Source: Zygnema cylindricum
Lineage: Eukaryota > Streptophyta > Zygnematophyceae > Zygnematales > Zygnemataceae
Reading direction: 5' to 3'
DNA length: 20,542 nt
NCBI GenBank assembly: GCA_037447655.1
Contig: JBBHKE010002072.1
Span: 1-20,542 of the forward strand
The notes below the pieces were generated by a model. That model had not been told where the DNA came from. It made no database searches and saw only the letters and a program-made list of their open reading frames with translations. Positions 19,076 through 20,542 of the stretch are shown one piece after another (positions within the stretch are counted from its first letter, which is position 1; each line of letters begins with the position of its first letter). A program made the translations under genes and the position numbers.

Positions 19076-19407
19076 GTATGAGGCTATGTGGATGTCTGAG
19101 GATCCGTCGACTGACTTCGCCTGAATGTTGATTGATTGATTGATTCCATCTGGTTTTTGTCTCCCCCCTTTTATTTTTATTGTGATTATCTTCTTAACGT
19201 GAAATTTATCCTATTATTTTGTCAGACGCTGTCTTGTTTTTTTTTTTTTTTTTTGGTGAAATCCCTTAAAATTCTTTATGACCCACATGCTTTCTGAAAC
19301 ATGGAGAAAAAGGATATTGTGATCTTAGTGCAGTCAAAAGCTTCGAGTCAATGCCCCGTTTTTTTACGTGTCTCTTTTTTGCCTTTCTGTTTTTGTTGGA
19401 AAGACAG
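19076..19407 (+). other. intron 12 or gene gap (junction unresolved)
   Basis: Starts with possible donor GTATGA and ends with GACAG after a pyrimidine-rich stretch. Contains (TGAT)4 at 19129-19144 and an 18-bp or longer T-run near 19237-19255. Phases of the exons on each side do not agree. Confidence 0.45.
19129..19144. repeat. (TGAT)4 microsatellite
   Basis: Four tandem TGAT units just after the TGA stop of the unspliced exon 12 frame. Confidence 0.9.
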
Positions 19408-20433
19408 GCAAAGATATTCCTTCTGTGGAAACACTTCAATCTGTTCTCAGTTCTTTGAGGAGAGATTTGGAGGGAGCTCAACATATTGACGATTACTTCA
19501 GTAGAGTTGTTGTTAATGGAAGTATTCCTCTCCCTCCTGTCAGCCCAGTTAGAATATTTGGGGTAGATAGGGAACCTGTCCACTCTAATAGTGACAGTAG
19601 TAATAGTAGCGATGGTGATAATAGTAGTATTAATAGTATTAGTAGTAAAGACAAAAAAACTGATGCAAATACTGTGACAGACGGAGAGAGAATTGCTCAA
19701 CTTCAAGGAAATTCTTTAATATCGGAGAGTTCACAAAACCTGATAATCCCGGAAAGCACGGGAATACAAATAAAAATAAATTTACAAGGAGAAGACCAGT
19801 TAAAAAGCACAAATACCAATGGTAGTAAATTGGAAAAGTTCGCATGTCCTAAATGTAAACAACGGAGATGGTCAAGTAAAAGTTCCCACTGGTATAAAAA
19901 ACATGTTTCCTCGTGTATGGGTCTTTCGGACAGCCCTAAACCTGTTACTAATAATCGTAATAATGGTAATAATGGTATGCCATCCTCTAATATGTCAGAA
20001 ACCAATAGTGCAAGCGTAAGAGGAGAGGTAGGAGGAGACACAACTCAGTTTTTGGACTCAAGAAGAGGCAGTAGTGGGAATCAAAGTGAGGATGAAGGAG
20101 TAATAGGAGGTCGGAATACGGGGAAAAGGAGAGGGATAGAAGAGAGAAAGAAGGAGGGGAAACTGAGTCAGGAGGCGGAAAGGATGAGTGGACGAGATCT
20201 TGCCATAGCGGATGAGAGAAGGAGAAGCTCCAAAGCCATGGCTGGAGGAGCTGAGCCCTTGGAATTAGAGGGAGTGAGGCGACCAGAATGGCATAAAATA
20301 GACACAGACCCCTTTTTCTATGTTGTGGATACAAACGTTTTAATGGATCCAGATGAGAGAGCTCATTTGGAATACATTGCGACTCCGAGGGACGGGTCCA
20401 CCGGACGGGCCACAATTGTGGTTCCTTGCGTAG
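19408..20433 (+). CDS. exon 13: zinc-finger motif and start of a PIN nuclease domain
   Basis: The frame is open from 19329 to the window end. The best acceptor is GACAG at 19407 after a long pyrimidine tract. Domains in order: a helix (IPSVETLQSVLSSLRRDLEG), a Ser/Asn linker encoded by AGT/AAT repeats (19589-19643), and a zinc-finger-like motif CPKC-x10-H-x4-H-x3-C (19849-19920). A basic/acidic linker follows with NNGNNG and RRGSSG stretches. Then comes DPFFYVVDTNVLMDP (about 20308-20352), the first strand and first catalytic Asp of a PIN-type ribonuclease, and a second strand ATIVVPC. PIN domains use four acidic residues; only the first is inside the window. Donor options are TGC|GTAGGT (20430) and GTAG|GTACTT (20434). 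SWT1- or Rrp44-like PIN nucleases are the nearest analogues by eye, not identified homologues. Confidence 0.85.
19849..19920 (+). other. zinc-finger-like motif (CCHHC)
   Basis: TGT CCT AAA TGT encodes CPKC. It is followed by KQRRWSSKSSHWYKKHVSSC, so Cys-x2-Cys-x10-His-x4-His-x3-Cys. The spacing resembles C2H2/C2HC fingers, and the basic, Trp/Tyr-bearing loop would suit nucleic-acid binding. Inferred from residue spacing only. Confidence 0.6.
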
Positions 20434-20456
20434 GTACTTTTTCAAACATCTTTTCT

Positions 20457-20457
<1 letters not shown>

Positions 20458-20538
<81 letters not shown>

Positions 20539-20542
20539 TCTC
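20458..20542. repeat. (CT)n microsatellite running off the right edge
   Basis: About 85 bp of nearly perfect CT dinucleotides starting ~25 bp after the exon 13 donor, most likely inside the next intron. It is far purer than the tract at 6683-6808. Confidence 0.95.

Noticed and set aside
18842-19081. Phe-rich membrane-like frame before exon 12
   Set aside because: T-rich 3' half of intron 11; the exon 12 part in this frame does not match the phase of exon 11.
19266-20041. Minus-strand frames opposite exon 13
   Set aside because: Mirror of AAT/AGT repeats and of a strong + strand coding frame carrying zinc-finger and PIN motifs.
19849-20433. Identification as PRORP (protein-only RNase P)
   Set aside because: The PPR-like and zinc features are similar in spirit, but the nuclease start VVDTNVLMDP is canonical PIN, not the NYN-type sequence expected for PRORP.
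1-20542. tRNA, rRNA or CRISPR elements
   Set aside because: No B-box-like GGTTCRANTCC, no rRNA-like conserved blocks and no regularly spaced repeats were found by eye.

Overview
The window looks like nuclear DNA of a eukaryote with an intron-rich, AT-rich genome. The evidence is short exons joined by GT-AG introns of about 0.2 to 2.2 kb, long poly-T and (CT)n tracts, a trimmed transposon with target-site duplication, and no bacterial operon structure. The first exon of the main gene encodes a basic, Ser/Arg-rich, acid-poor leader of about 90 residues that resembles an organelle (plastid-type or mitochondrial) presequence. This fits a photosynthetic protist, alga or plant, but the lineage cannot be fixed from this sequence alone.

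Layout. 1-600 is AT-rich with a poly-T start. 600-3880 is a block of visibly more balanced base composition holding a decayed protein-like frame. That frame is interrupted at 2147-3021 by an 875-bp non-autonomous hAT-type transposon (TIR TAGTGTTGT, perfect 8-bp duplication GTTGCTAC). 3880-5530 is non-coding as far as can be seen. From about 5530 to the right edge there is one large gene, or two adjacent genes, on the + strand. A possible TATA box lies at 5533 and the first in-frame ATG at 5749.

The gene model was built by reading exon candidates and requiring that codon phase agree across each junction. Exons 1 to 8 (5749-14405) chain without a phase conflict into about 440 codons: presequence, a helical region of unknown family, and a small basic/beta-rich part made from a 62-nt and a 31-nt exon. 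Exon 9 (about 15110-16238) is a large acidic, disordered segment. Exons 10 to 12 (17355-19075) chain in phase and encode a helical, PPR/TPR-like stretch. Exon 13 (19408 to about 20433) carries a Ser/Asn-rich linker, a CCHHC zinc-finger-like motif and the first strand of a PIN-type nuclease domain (VVDTNVLMDP). The rest of that domain lies beyond the window, after a (CT)n tract that runs into the right edge.

Two junctions (exon 8 to 9 and exon 12 to 13) do not agree in phase with the splice sites visible, so a missed micro-exon, a sequence error or a gene boundary is possible at each. If the whole chain is one gene, it encodes an organelle-type leader, helical repeats, an acidic linker, a zinc finger and a PIN nuclease, which would suggest an RNA-processing or RNA-decay factor. 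I do not recognise this combination as a named family. No tRNA, rRNA or CRISPR was seen.
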